64,000 nt of DNA from Boswellia sacra (GCA_013180625.2 SNVD02006192.1:62001-126000), one strand, 5' to 3'. Shown: positions 23,471 to 36,111, numbered from the stretch's first letter. Made by a program: numbers and translations. The notes: generated by a model not told the origin, from the sequence alone.

Positions 23471-23714
23471 TATTGACATAACAATGTAACAAGGACAGAA
23501 TTGGAATTATAAACAGCTAAAGGGTAGATTAGTAAAGTCACTGCAATTCTGTTAGAAAGCTGTAAACAACTGTAACTTGCTGTGCAGCTATTGTTAGTTA
23601 TAGTTAGTTAAAAATCAGTGTGTATGTATATATTGAAACTTGATGTATTCTATTTTTCAACTCTTTCTTATATAATAAGGAAACCATTTCTATTCAGAAT
23701 TTTCACTTTTGACT
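23471..23714 (+). repeat. 3' LTR of the copia element
   Basis: 244 bp. It differs from the 5' LTR at 10 positions counted by eye, nine transitions or transversions within the first 190 bp and one near the end (TTCTG versus TTTTG). Confidence 0.93.
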
Positions 23715-23965
23715 ACTTTAAACCCGTGTTCAAGTTGCTTGCTCCTAACAAATCAAAGCCAATCAGAAGAGAAAACTGGTTTTATATACTTTCCTTTGCG
23801 AATAATCAAGTAGAACAACCGCAGTTTCCCTTCCTCACCCTCCACCATCACAAGTTGAGCATACATTCCTCTTTCAAAAGGAGGAAAAGCATCAAGACTT
23901 GGTTTACTTGCATCGCTAACCTGCATTGAACATCTGTTGCTGACAATATATTTGAATATGTCTTC
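23715..23965 (-). pseudogene. B3-domain gene, N-terminal half (separated by copia insertion)
   Basis: On the minus strand this reads ILSATDVQCRLAMQV, shifts frame near 23880, then AFPPFERGMYAQ, VEGEEGKLRLFYLIIRKGKY, IKPVFSSDWL, a stop, FVRSKQLEHGFK. The intact paralogue at 36190 reads TITDVNRRLSMK, SFPPFAEGQRAQ, VEDEEGQQWPFRLIIRSGRY, KKPVFSAGWLRFVKMKHLQA. No ATG is left in the first frame upstream of ILSATDV. The insertion lies in the B3 fold just after the FVR(S/M)K segment. One frameshift and one stop on this side, plus a stop on the other, show it is dead apart from the insertion. Confidence 0.9.
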
Positions 23966-24448
23966 TCTATTTATAATTCAGAGATAGTGGAGGGGGAGAA
24001 ATTCAGAGAGAGTGCTTCTGTGTGTTAGTTAGACAAGATAAGAAAATACTCTTTCGTGTTTTAGAGAGAGCTGCAGAGAGAGTAAACCGTGTGTTAGAGA
24101 GCTGCCCTGACGATACGAGAGCTCATATTTATAGAAAATCTTTGGAGTCTCATAGAGAGAGAGGAAGAGCTTCTCACTGTTTGATCAGTTGCCGGGCTAT
24201 AGAAATAACAAGCACAAAGATACGTCCTGTTGTTATGTCACTCTATCACTGTCTCAAATACCAATTAGACAGCTTCTGAACGGGACCAACCATGTTCTAC
24301 ATTCAGCTTTTTCAAATTTCTTGATCGAGGAAGAAATTGACAATGAAACATATATACTTTCACTTTCTTTTTATTTCAAGCTTCAGTTGCTTGTAGTTCT
24401 TGTGAGTTGTCTGGGTGTTTGGATTTTCTTGGTTTGCCAAAAAGTATT
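23966..24448. other. flank of the broken B3 gene
   Basis: A minus-strand TATAAATA-like sequence is at about 23968-23977, and a purine-rich GAGAGA tract at 23990-24170 holds partial duplicates of GTGTGTTAG and AGAGAG. The plus-strand open frame 24022-24279 crosses this low-complexity tract and has no recognised family. Confidence 0.45.
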
Positions 24449-24456
24449 CCTGTTTG

Positions 24457-25293
24457 TAGTGGCAAACCCAAGATTTTATTTTAGAGGGAACACCTTTATT
24501 ATTTTAAAATTAATATTTTTTTAAATCTCAATAGTATATGAGAAGTTATTAAAAAAAACATATAAATATGAGACATAATGAATCCTATATTTCAAAATTA
24601 AATAATCATAATATAATAATCAAAGTATAAAATACTAATACTTAATAATTTATTATATAAATCTATAACAATTATTGTCATTGACGAGTATTTATATTTA
24701 AAAAACATAGCAGAATTACCTCATTGTCATGTATAAAAAAAATTTTCTTTATATTCGTAGATTAGCATTGTAATCTGAAATTCGGCTTCTATGTTTGAAA
24801 TTCGTAAAAAAACCTTTTACATTAATTTCAAGATAATTTTCTATTAAATTGTTAATATTTTTTTAGACATGATTATGTCAACTTAAAAATAATTTTTCTT
24901 TTAAAATATCTCTCCATATTTTTTAAAAAATTATTAATTTACAATAACCATTACACTTTTTACCCAAAAAGGCTATAAATGTAGAAAAATAATGAGAAGA
25001 CTCAAGCATAATTTTTTTAAATATAAAGTTTACTAATTTTATGCTATTCGATACATATAAATTATAAAGAGAAAGACATAATACAAATATTATATATAAT
25101 ATAGTTTTAAAAATATAAGTTTTATAGGATACTAATTTAAAAATGAAATAAAGAAAGAGATAAAGACAATCAAAAAATTAGTTTTTTCTTTTTAAGAATG
25201 GTGTAATTGTAAACGATTAGAAGTATGAGAGCAAAATAAATTTTCAAAATTTTAGAAAGGGCCCGGGCCCCCTTGAGTCCCTTCTTAAGTCTG
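24457..25293. mobile_element. hAT-like non-autonomous transposon, 837 bp
   Basis: A perfect 8-bp duplication CCTGTTTG lies at 24449-24456 and 25294-25301. The element starts TAGTGGCAAACCCAAG and its other end, inverted, reads CAGACTTAAGAAGG then GACTCAAGGGGG, the degenerate gene-poor termini common in plant hAT relatives. The interior is AT-rich and non-coding. Confidence 0.8.
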
Positions 25294-25301
25294 CCTGTTT
25301 G

Positions 25302-27170
25302 GTTACCCCTTCTACCTATTTTTTGTGCTTTCATTCTCAAACAAAAATTTTTTTATGTATAGTCCATGTTTGTTCACGCATTTTCATTGAATCATTCTCT
25401 TTAAAAATAAAAATAACTTTTTCTCATTTTCAAACTGCATACATAATTTGTCTTTTCTTACTTTTTTATTTCAAAATAATTTTATTGTTTTAATAAAATT
25501 TATATTAATAATTAAATATTATATTTTAATTTTTTATAGTATTTGAAAATAAAAAAAAAGTTGTTTTTAATTTTTTAAACTATAATTTATTTAAAATAAA
25601 AACACAAGAAACACATACAATTCAATTTCTTGTAAAAAACGTCAGTTTATCTCTCATTCTCATATTCAACTAGAAATTTTGAAAATAAAAACACATAATT
25701 CATAGCCAAATAGACCCGCTTCTTCTATAGCAACAATTTTAATTTTTAATTATTTTTTATACCATCGCTGCAGGTTTATTAAGTATTTATCCATATTATT
25801 TTGCTTGAACTCTAAAATTTAATTATCTATATAGTTTTCATAGAAGAAATTTTCCTTGAAAAAAGTAACTATCTTATGTGGATAGATTATCGTTGTAAAC
25901 CTAATCTCTCAAATCTTTCCCTCTTTGGATGAAGATTAGGGTTTGCTATAATGATTGGTTTGAGATATATTATGTTGTACCCATTGTAATTTTTGATTAA
26001 TTGAATTAAGATTGTCTTGTTATATATTGGTTTTCTTCATGTCGGTCTGAGGTTCATAAGTTCATATTGCATAGAGTTGTTACCATACAAAATTGAAGTT
26101 TCTATTCAAACAATAATTAATATCTCTACATAACTATTTTTCTCTCCTGATTTTAATTTCTTCTCTTTAGATAAGGATTTGGAATTGGTGATATATCATG
26201 GCCAATTATTGGTCAACTATATCATCAGGTTAGGTTGGGTAGAGTACTAATTAATAGAGGTTTGGTCCATAGACTGTACATGAACGTCACACTGATATTG
26301 ATCTAATAATTGTCCAGATTTCTTCACTAACTGAAGTGATAAAGTTATAATTAATATTAAGTATCATATTGATAAATTAGGATTCTCTAATTACCTAATC
26401 TTGCATCAGTTTTTGTAGACTTTTTGACATGTGGATTTTTATATTAGTGAATAATTGAGATGTGTATTTATTCTCTCTACTCGTTTATATAATTTATATA
26501 ACTATCAAACATTCCCTTGTAAAAAAGATAGGTAGAAATGAGATAAAGAGGGTATAGGTGTATGATCTAGCTAGTAGATGATTGTCACTTGATTAGTCAT
26601 TTTTTATGTTTTTTTTTAACGATTAATTTAATCAAGATTACAAATCTTTATAATTGGTTCATCTCTCTTCATAGATTAATGGAAAGTCCTACCTATATCT
26701 TCGTGCATAATATCTCTCACAAAGAAAGCAAAAGAGAGGAAGTACAACCGGGAAAAGCAAACGCAATTCGCATATGTCATACGGTTGAGACTAATATCAA
26801 TTTTCGATTGATATTTGAAATTAGTTGATATCTTTTGAGTTTGAGGTGGCCGCAGCCCCCATCGAAAACTTTTTATTATAATAATAGACATATAAATCTT
26901 CTTGAGATGAATTTTTAAGAGACATCACTTTGTTAAATTACATCATTGATTTATCACAATTCAAGAACCTCAAATTTTCAATGTAATTCCCTTGGCTAAT
27001 TCAACTTCTCATAACTTCTAAGATAAACAACAGCAATAAGAAGAAAAATTGCTAAACAAATTTCTTCCATGAATCCTTTCAGTATAATTTCAATTCCAAC
27101 TAAGGTGAATAAAAAAAAAATACAATAGAATAACCTATTAAGTAGATGCAGCAGTCTTGGAGGATGATCC
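25302..27170. other. intergenic, no gene recognised
   Basis: AT-rich sequence. Open frames at 25299-25493 and 26589-26828 carry no recognisable motif. Confidence 0.5.
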
Positions 27171-27289
27171 ATATTCAGGTTTCGAGTGGAATAAGGTCTC
27201 GTCAAGATCAAGAAATATAGTAATCTCGTGATGACAGTTTCTTGATCTTGATGAGACCTTAATCCACTCCAAACCTGACTCTCCCCCAA
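26996..27289 (-). CDS. possible 97-codon membrane peptide, unrecognised
   Basis: A minus-strand open frame of 97 codons with two hydrophobic stretches (FYCIFFLFTLVGIEIIL and ICLAIFLLIAVVYL) that could each span a membrane. I recognise no family. Its first third is a translation of the foldback at 27175-27278, so the start is doubtful; an internal Met (NMDHPPRLLHLL) would avoid most of the foldback. Chance is possible. Confidence 0.2.
   Translation of the reverse strand: MGESQVWSGLRSHQDQETVITRLLYFLILTRPYSTRNLNMDHPPRLLHLLNRLFYCIFFLFTLVGIEIILKGFMEEICLAIFLLIAVVYLRSYEKLN
27175..27278. ncRNA. candidate hairpin RNA precursor (41-nt arms)
   Basis: Left arm 27175-27215 and right arm 27238-27278 are reverse complements with 3 mismatches in 41 positions and a 22-nt loop. 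The mismatches are spread singly, as in plant miRNA precursors, and pairing stops abruptly outside the arms. No flanking target duplication is visible, which argues against a simple transposon foldback. I match neither arm to a known plant miRNA. Strand and expression are unknown. Confidence 0.45.
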
Positions 27290-30200
27290 AAAGGTTTAAC
27301 TTCATTGCCATGCCCAGAATTGGACGGAGAGAGGATGAGCTTTTATGTTTTGTTTTTTTTTTTTTTTTTTTGGGGTGGTGATTATTTCTTGGATGCGATA
27401 AGCAAGAAATATATATATATGAGAAGGGAAGTTTCGGAGTTGGGAAGAGACTTGAAGAAGAGGTCCCCCGGGTTGTACTTAGATAAATGAGAATGCGCGA
27501 TCCTGTGAAGACATAGGCGAGTCGAATTTATACGCCATCATTATCCAATTTACACATTTATCTACCATGGAGAAAAGACAATCCAGTTCATATATTTATT
27601 TACTGATATTATAATTTTATCTTGATAATTATAATTAAGATCATGGCCATCACGTTGATTATAATCTTTAAAATAATGGTTAATTTACCAGTATTCAATT
27701 AATTAAAATCTTGATTATGAGTTTACCTATATATATTTATAGTGTAGTTCTATACGATGATCCTGGCTTCATGTATGGACATATCCTTTATGACTTACAT
27801 TATTAGTTTCTATATGTGAGCTTAATTTATCAGTATTATTTATAAATAAAAGTACATAACGTGAATCCTTTAGAAAATCATGGCATACTTTATAGGGAGA
27901 ATTAATTCATTGGCCATGTATATGTTGCGACGAACTACTTCCATGGAAAAGTAATGTAAACACGAAGCAAGAAACCTACGCTTGTGTTCCTGTCATTTTG
28001 ATACATAATTAAGCTTCTTGTCAATAAACTACGATGAAAGACGGTGAGATGTGATGAAATTTTATCTCAGAACCTTGAATTTAAATGAGAGGATTGATTA
28101 ACTCTTTGAGGTACCAGCTTATCATCCATTTTCTTGACTGAAATTTTAATTCTTATCCATGAACTTAAACAGAAAACACAGTTTTTGGTCGGGCCGACGA
28201 GCTTCACAAGGGTTGCTCTTGCCGCAAACTTCTGGAGGCACCAAAAGCGATAGGGCTAGCTCATATCCTTCTTGTTCAATTTGCCTGGACAGAAACAGAA
28301 ACTTTGGTTCTTTTTTGCTGCTTTTGTTTCATCGATCTATTTGTTCATTCTTCAGCCTTGCTTTGTGGATGTTATGAGAAAGGTTAGAACGTATTGAAAC
28401 ATGATGAAAAATTCCAGATTGTCGGTTAAATTGACGGCAAACAAATAATCTAAGCAAACAGCTCACATGAAGCCAAGCCAGCATGAATGCCAACATCTCT
28501 CCGCCGATAGGAAGCCAGGGAGAGATCGGTTTACAAGCTGCGAGAAGCAAGCTAATGGTGCCATGAATGTGAGCCAATGAAATGAAGCCATTCCACAAGC
28601 TTCATCCAGTTATAAGCCATGTGATGCAAGTCGGTCGATCAAGATTAATGTCCATGCGGCCACGTCACTTACAATATGCAATACCATGCAAAATATACAG
28701 CTAGTGCAAGGAGAGTTTTTGTTAATTCGACATTATATAAAGCATGTTGATTTTTTTTTTTTTTTTGTAATGATGATGTTGGTGGATATTGTTTTGATGC
28801 TTGAGTTATACTGTAAAACTAGAACCTCTTGAGTGGTGGCAAAGGACATGCCTCCATAAACGTGCGTGAACTGCTCTGTGCGCTAATTACACCAACAAAA
28901 TAGTTGTATAATCACTCTATCCAGTTGTTTAAACACAATCTTTGGTCGAGCTGCGAATCAACTCCAAATCGATCTATTTGTTTTGTTTTTTCCGCTGAAC
29001 AGAAGCAGTTCACCTAATTAACGCGGAGAGGTTTGTTGACACGTCACAACCATATATATTTTGTCTGATCAGACGTGTGTTTTTGACTTTTTGTGGATAA
29101 AAAAATGTTGCATTTATTTTTAACAAACAAATTAACGTAATCCTTTTCTTGCTGTTGTCGAGTTTTGTGGAGAGGATTTAGATAAGATTGGATTCGAGTT
29201 TGGTGAATTATGGGGGCCAGGAAAGACTGTTTTCTTGCCGTTGTCGGTTACCTACGCTCTCAACACGGTTTGAGAGGATATGCCCATGTAATCCTTTACG
29301 CATAACTGAATCATGACTTGGATACATCTGATCTGTTGTACTGCAACCATAGGACGTCACATAGGCACCACCTAAGGGTGATGCACCTATGTGACCCATG
29401 CTGGGTTGTCCGCTGTAGTACTGCAGCTAATGTACTCAAGCTCTTCTCCTGAATCATTCATTAATATATCAGTGTTACGTTCAAAGTCAAATTCAATTTA
29501 TGGTAAATTGGAGAAAACATGTTGCTATATATTTAATTATACTTTGATTGGAAATGAATTTCTTTTCAATGAAATGCTTTCACTGTAGTTTCAGCATCTA
29601 ATTACATAAAAATGTAGTAACATTGTGGACCATATATCCGCATGAATGAAATGGGAAGATTTTGCTATATAAATAGGGAAGAGAGAGGAGGCTGGGAAGT
29701 GCAAGAACTTTCTGTATAATAATAACAAATCAGCTGCTTATTCTTGCTATTTCATAAATTACAAACTAGCTTTTCTTTTAACACTCATTGCATACATGAC
29801 TAAATATAAGGAAGATCTTACATTTGTTAAGCGAACACTCTCAAGTTAAAAACTTAAATCAAGCTGCAAATGAAACATTGTAATGCACAAAATTTCTTGA
29901 TTCCACTGCACATGAAATGGCAAATCATAACATGATGCAACTCTTGAACGCCCCAGGCCTCTTCAAAATGTAATCATTTCTCTTTTCAAATTGTATTTTT
30001 GTGAATGAATCTGTGCGTACTTAATCTTTAGATTTGCAAAGCTTAAGGTAAATTAAATTTCACCGACTTCTTATGGAAAATGATGCATGACTTAAAACTT
30101 CATATGGTCAACAATGACCATTAGATCTGTTGGGTAGATTTGGTGGTTGCTAACCGATTACAAAAAATATCAATAACATTAACATCAAACCCGTTAACAG

Positions 30201-31280
30201 CAGAAAGCAACCGATTTGTTGGATTGATTGCCTAACGTGATCTATTCTCTCTTTGTTTCTATACAAAAGACTTAAAAAGAATATGGTCAATTACTTTAAT
30301 CGATGTTTTAAGCATATCATCCATCAATAAATTATCTCTCTTGGTAACCAGCTTCTTTCATATTACTTGCATGTGAAGAATGAAGGCCCACCTAAACTAT
30401 TTTCTGTGCTTTTATATTATAATCATTTTCTTGATTTGAAGCCATGAAAATATTTCCAGAGCTGCTATAGCTCAGGCATATGTCAAAACCACATTGTCCT
30501 CCTTTTGAAGATAAAGCCAAAAATGCCCAAATTAATTGCTTTTTCGCCCATTAAAGATATATCTTGTTGGTTTAAACTTACTAATTTGCAAACAAGTGAA
30601 AAAGTTTTAAACGTGAAGTCTATCAGGGAAGAAGATGAAGTTACAGAAGAAGTCTAAGCAGTGATTGGCTGTGTACCCTAAAAATCCTTGTGTTAGCCAT
30701 TCAAGCGCGGTTTGATATGAAATTATAAATTAGCTTTCTCTGCATTCTGTTTTGAGGTCCTGTGATTTTCGGTTTTTTGAGTTTTGTTGAATTTTGAGCA
30801 TGCATGGTTTTGCCTTTATATTCAGTTGTCAGCTTATAACTATGGAGTCTGATTCTTTCAATTTATTTAACCAACGAATAAAGTTAGTTAAGATTGCATC
30901 TTGACTAGTTTGACTTGTGTTGACTCTTGCATCCAAGCCATCTCTTCTAATTTGTAGACTTGGAGTGTAAGCATCTTTTACTGCCACTTAATCATACACA
31001 ACAGACTTTAACGTTGAAATTTCTATATAGAATCGATTTTATAAATAATTTACTTTCTCTTTTCTCTAATGATAGAAATATACTTAGAAGCTTCATTTTT
31101 CAAAGCATGTTATTTTAAAAAACTTTGAGAATGATTTCGGAATTCTGTCCCTATCTAAAGAAAAATACGTATAAAATTAGTTGGTGTAGAGTTGGTAAGA
31201 TCAGCTTAATCAATGCATGCAACACCAAGATTAAGGACTGATTTGCATGGGAATAATATTAAGGAATGGACTCTCTTGCA
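27290..31280. other. intergenic, no supported gene
   Basis: Long AT-rich stretch. A poly-T tract lies at 27349-27371 and another near 28748. Minus-strand frame 28329-28598 is hydrophobic in its first half (LAHIHGTISLLLAACKPISP) but unrecognised. A small hairpin at 29356-29395 pairs GTCACATAGG with CCTATGTGAC. No transposon termini were found. Confidence 0.45.
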
Positions 31281-31285
31281 GTTCC
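31281..31285. repeat. 5-bp target duplication of the solo LTR, left copy
   Basis: GTTCC, identical to 35193-35197, abutting TG at 31286 and CA at 35192. Confidence 0.7.
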
Positions 31286-34200
31286 TGACACGACCCACCC
31301 CTAGCTACACAGGTAAATCGTGTCTAAAACTGTTCACTAAGAGAATGGTCTTTAATTAACTATTTTTTTCACACCTTTTGCTCTGTCGCTTTGATAAAAC
31401 TATTCATAAAAAAATTATTTCTAGTTCAGGTCTTTTATGTAAAATACTAAAAAAAATCCTCCGAAAATTTTAATGAAAAACCGGCAGAGTTTCCCCTATA
31501 ATTTGAAGAAAACCCTCTGCAAAAACACATATTTATACACTTCTAAACTATTCCTCATCCCAACTTCTTTTGGGACTTTCGTCCTTATCAACCACAACAT
31601 ACTAAAAGATAAATAAATCATACTCAACATACTTAATATTTAAAAATTTATACAGATACATAAAAATAAAATACTTTAAATGCATGAATAATTATTATAC
31701 ATCATGTGACCTTCCTTTGCATCAGAGACAGCTTAGCACCAAGCCTGTAGCACCTGGTTGGGAAGAAGAATAGGAAAAGAATGAGCTAAAGGCTTAGTGA
31801 GTGAACAAATTTTATTTAAATAAAATATGCTTTCTTTCTTTCCTATAACTCATTTCTTGAATATAGCTTTATTCAAAAATCTCATTTTCTTAAAAGAAAA
31901 TTACAACGTTTAATTAATATTTAGAAGAGAACCAGTAAACTTTTCTTTTCAAAATAACGTATAAACTACTACTTCTTCCTAACTTTCTTTTAAACTTCAT
32001 TCTTATAAAACAACTGTAAAAAAAATTTTACTAACCCTTTGTAAAGAAAATACTTTATATAATTCCTCAACTTACTTGCCAAAATAGCTTAATATTCTTC
32101 AATTAGATAAGCAATTCACTTACGTACCTTTACCTTGAACTCTTACTTAATATCGTACACAGTACAAAATGTATCACTATGTCTCTTTCTTTTCTATATA
32201 TAAAAAATGTATAAACACGAGCCAGAAGAAATCAATTAATATAGAACTTTCAAATAATATTCCTCTCATCATATACGAAATCAGTTATTGACTTTATTTT
32301 CTAAACAACTCATAGATTGTATAACTATGAGTATCTCATAATAAAATCATATAATACATTTCTGACTAGAATATCTCATCTCATATTTATACTTAAGAAA
32401 AATTTATCATACTTGTCAAAATATCATCAAATCTCTCATAGAATTTTTTAAAACTAATAACTTTTGATTAAAAAATCTTCAAATCCAATTACTTGATTCT
32501 ATATTCTTTAAAAACAATGAAAAGAATGCATATTTCGTCAATCTTATAAAATAAAACTCATGATGATATGCTAAAATCATCGCTTCAGTTATGTGATATA
32601 TATACAAAATATAATTTTCTTAAAAAATCTTCTTTCAAAAGAAACTTTGTGAATCTTGCTTCTTTCTCAAACTAAATCATATAAACATATTCAAAACTCT
32701 TTTCATTATACTAAACAAGTATCCTGAAACTGTCTGATCCTGCCTGACGAGATCTAACATTGCACAGGCAGAGCTATCTGAATTTTCTCTTACCTGGTGA
32801 GATCTACATCACGCAGGCAGAGCTATTTATACCTGGCGAGATCTAACATCGCGCAGGCCTACTATCTGAATCTCCTCTTACCTGGTGAGATCTACATCAC
32901 GCAGGCAGAGCTGTCTGTACCTTGCGAGATCTAACATCGCACAGGCCTACTATCTGATCATACGCATGCGTAGAACTGCCCCCAAAGGGTTAAAGCGCCC
33001 AGATCACACGGCCCAAATCCTCTATGTGTGTCTGAACGGGCCCCAAAGGCCTCTATCTTTCTATCTGAAATCTGCTGTCTCACTGTCTAAGTGAGCTGGG
33101 TACTAGCTTAGTATAATATAATTAAACTTTCTTATTTTTGCTAAAACTGGTTTCCTTTCAAAATTTGTTTCATATGCTAAATCATTGCTTCTCAAGCAGA
33201 TTTATTAAAATTTGTAAAACTTATGTAAACTGAAACCCATAACATCTGAATCCTTGAAAATCCATAATAAATATTTAAAAGAATACTTGCAAATACTTTG
33301 AGAAATCCTTTAAATCAAATTGCTATAAAAAAAATATGATCATATTCTGCTTTTACACTTTCTATAAAATAATAGAATATGCATCTATAATAATATGGAA
33401 AACAATTCATGTATATATAATATGAATCTTTCTTTAAAAGTGCTATATCTTTGTTCAAAACTAATTTTGAAACTAAAATTTATGTCTACAATCATTTTAA
33501 AAACTAGCTTTTAAACATCTCAATAATCAAAAACAAGTATAACAAATGGGTTTATTTACCCTTGAGAAATACAAAAGAAACTAACTTGAATTCTTTTAAA
33601 TTCGCTACATATTCTCAAAAATTCTATAAAATGCTAACTAAACATAACTAAATACATATTAAAACATATTTCTAATTGTTCAAAAAAAATAAATCTTCTA
33701 CTCTTTCTAAAACTTTCTAAAATATCCACAAAAATAACCTTTTAGAGAAATCATTATAACTCATAAAATAAAATACTTTTCATCTCACTATAAACCAGAA
33801 TTTATATTTTTATCTTAAAATCTCATACTTTGCATATAACATTCTATATAACATTATTTCACATAATTATACTTCAAAATTTAACTAATTCCCAAAAATT
33901 TTAATTTAGAATTTCAAAGGTTTGCAAATACTTAAATATCATGATTTAACTAAAATCTTTTTGACTATCCTAAAATTTCTAGAATTTTGCATTCAGGTCC
34001 CTGCAAATTCAGTAACAGGTTTCTAAATTTATAATTCAGCCCCTACTGCTGAGCAGTTTTAGAATTTAACATTGTCACCCCTGCAGAATTAACTTCAAAT
34101 TTCCAAAACTTTTTCTTTTTTCTTTTTCTTTTTAATTTACTATTATTCTGAATATAAAATCGCTCATCATTTTATAAATCAAAAACACCATTTCTTCAAC

Positions 34201-35192
34201 ATATGTATTTATTTAAGGAAAATAACTAAATACCTCAATTTTTCTATACAAATTCATTTAATTATAAATGTCTATTTTCCAATAATAAACAAAAACTTTC
34301 TACTTTTAATTAACATATAAAATATATTCATTCTACAACTTCCACTTTAAATTCATTTTTCTATTGTATCCAAACTTATCAAAATAACGCTTACTATATA
34401 TTCAAAAACTAATCTATTAGCACTACCCATAACTATCACTTCTATCTAAAATTTAATATTTATACACATTTATTTTCAAAATACATAAATCATTATTATC
34501 TATTCTAAAACATTTAATATAACTCAATTAATTAAACTAATAATTTAAATTATATGAAAAACCATAAATTTAATACACTTTAATATAATATAAAATTCTC
34601 GAAACATAATCCACTCACTGAATTTAAGCTCTTTTATGAATGAATAATATTATGAGAATTATTTGATGGTCGGAAATCTTAACCGGAAATGTCACCGGAA
34701 AGACGTCGCCGGCGAGTGAATACTGACCGAATTTCGTTTCTCTCCGATTTGCAAAATTCGTATATCAACATGTAACAAAACTGATATGGTTAGAAAGAGC
34801 ATGGAACAAACTTTAATTTAATGTAAAGATTTACCGGTAGCTCACCGGATTTTGGTCGGAAAATGCATAGGAAGCCGTCGGCTTCCACGCTTCGATCCAC
34901 AAAAACGGTGAAGAACCCAAGGACAACACTTATATGGATGAAAAGAGGACATTACAAGCTTCAAAATGATATATTATGGGACTCGAGACTCACCGAAAAT
35001 TGGCCGGAATCGCTAGTCAAAGCCGACGGCGAACAGTAACCAGCGATGAACAGTAAAAACGGATTTTCCCCCAAATTTTCAGAATTCTCCCCCCTCTTTT
35101 TCCTATTCACCCTCCCTTATTTTTATAAAAAAAACTTTTGGGCTGGGCCGGACCTGGCCTTCTTCAAGCCCAATGGCCCAATGGGCATTACA
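31286..35192. mobile_element. solo LTR-like unit, 3.9 kb, probably Ty3/gypsy type
   Basis: The unit starts TGACACGACCCACCCC and ends GGGCATTACA, and is flanked by identical GTTCC. No second copy of the start is found inside, no coding motifs of gag or pol are present, and the 34.6-35.1 kb part is GC-richer with CCGGCGAG/CGCCGG-type sequence. This is the picture left by recombination between the two LTRs of a large-LTR element. The TGACACGACCC start resembles Ty3/gypsy LTRs, but lineage is not proven. Open frames at 32885 and 35046 inside it are not genes. Confidence 0.72.
32740..32962. repeat. dimeric tandem repeat, about 88-bp period, inside the solo LTR
   Basis: Five monomers of roughly 40-50 bp are built on ACCTGG(C/T)GAGATCTA and CGCAGGC. 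Alternating monomers read GAGATCTAACATCGC and GAGATCTACATCACGC, so the true period is a dimer: TACCTGGTGAGATCTACATC recurs at 32791 and 32879. Confidence 0.9.
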
Positions 35193-35197
35193 GTTCC

Positions 35198-36110
35198 AGT
35201 ACTTCTCACAGTTCTTTTATATTTACTTTTCTAAAATTTAACTTGTTTTGAAGTTTTGCGTTATATTTATCACCCACGATTAGGTGATTTGTATATTCTT
35301 CATTTTCTTGATTAAATGAATCTATAATACTATAAGAAAATTATAACTAATCAAAAGGAATGTATTCCTCACCTCCACTCGTGTGCAGAGATTTCGGTAA
35401 GCGTCAATCATCTACCTTATTCATGGAAGCCTTCTCTATGTCTACTAGAGATTCAAAGGCGACCAGAAAAGTATTTCTGCCCAGTATAAGGGACACTAAC
35501 TTCAATAATGAACGAGCTGATATGTATGGTACAAAAATCAAATAAATGTTCGGAGAATTAAAATGCGTAAAACTGTATATATAATAATGTTACACCATCC
35601 AGGCATGCATGAAAATAATGAAAACAAACCTATAGTAGGGAAGTTGTGCGACATATCACGATGGAGCAAGTTTTGTACTTCCTTAAGAGCCAAGTGAAAT
35701 CTTGACTTGCATGCAAATTAACCCAAATTTGTTAGCAAATACTCAAGGATTTTTTGTTACTTAGACAATGGGAAGCATATAATTTCAAAGAGAAACACCT
35801 AGAGTAGTTCTTGAACAAGCGTCAATTAGCTTTAAACCAGTCTTTCTTTTTATCTTACAATTAATAGCTGGAGGATCAAGAACACCACTACTATTAGTTC
35901 TGTAATAATCACACACTTATTGGTTGCCTCCCTTATTGAATTAATATATTCAATCGGAAATCACATCTTAAATTGATAAAATTAGAAGAATAAAAATGTA
36001 GTCTTTCTCATTCGTTGGGGCATGGTTAAAGAATTTTAAAAGTTCTACCGAAAAGGCTTTCGTTTTACGTAACCAAACCCTAACACTCATTTTCATGACC
36101 TCACCCTGGC
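35198..36110. other. upstream region of the B3 gene
   Basis: No gene is recognised. A 61-codon plus frame at 35360-35545 has no known motif. The proximal 100 bp before the TATA box is the likely core promoter region of the B3 gene. Confidence 0.45.
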
Positions 36111-36111
36111 C

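Larger units (their letters stand above)
18655..23714 (+). mobile_element. Ty1/copia LTR retrotransposon, defective
   Basis: A 5,060-bp element with two 244-bp LTRs, a tRNA-Met-type primer site, one gag-pol region in copia order (gag with zinc knuckle, protease, integrase, reverse transcriptase, RNase H), a polypurine tract and a perfect 5-bp duplication. The LTRs start TATTGACATA and end TTGACT or CTGACT, that is TA...CT rather than the canonical TG...CA. By eye the LTRs differ at 10 of 244 sites (about 4%), a moderately recent insertion of perhaps one to a few million years under usual plant rates. The polyprotein has two frameshifts and at least five in-frame stops. It lies antisense inside a B3-domain gene. 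Confidence 0.96.

Noticed and set aside
29208..29399. Minus-strand frame overlapping a small hairpin
   Set aside because: Short, no recognised motif, and part of it is the hairpin arm; the hairpin itself has only about 10 perfectly paired bases.
32885..33094. Open frame within the solo LTR
   Set aside because: It crosses the dimeric tandem repeat and shows no known protein motif.
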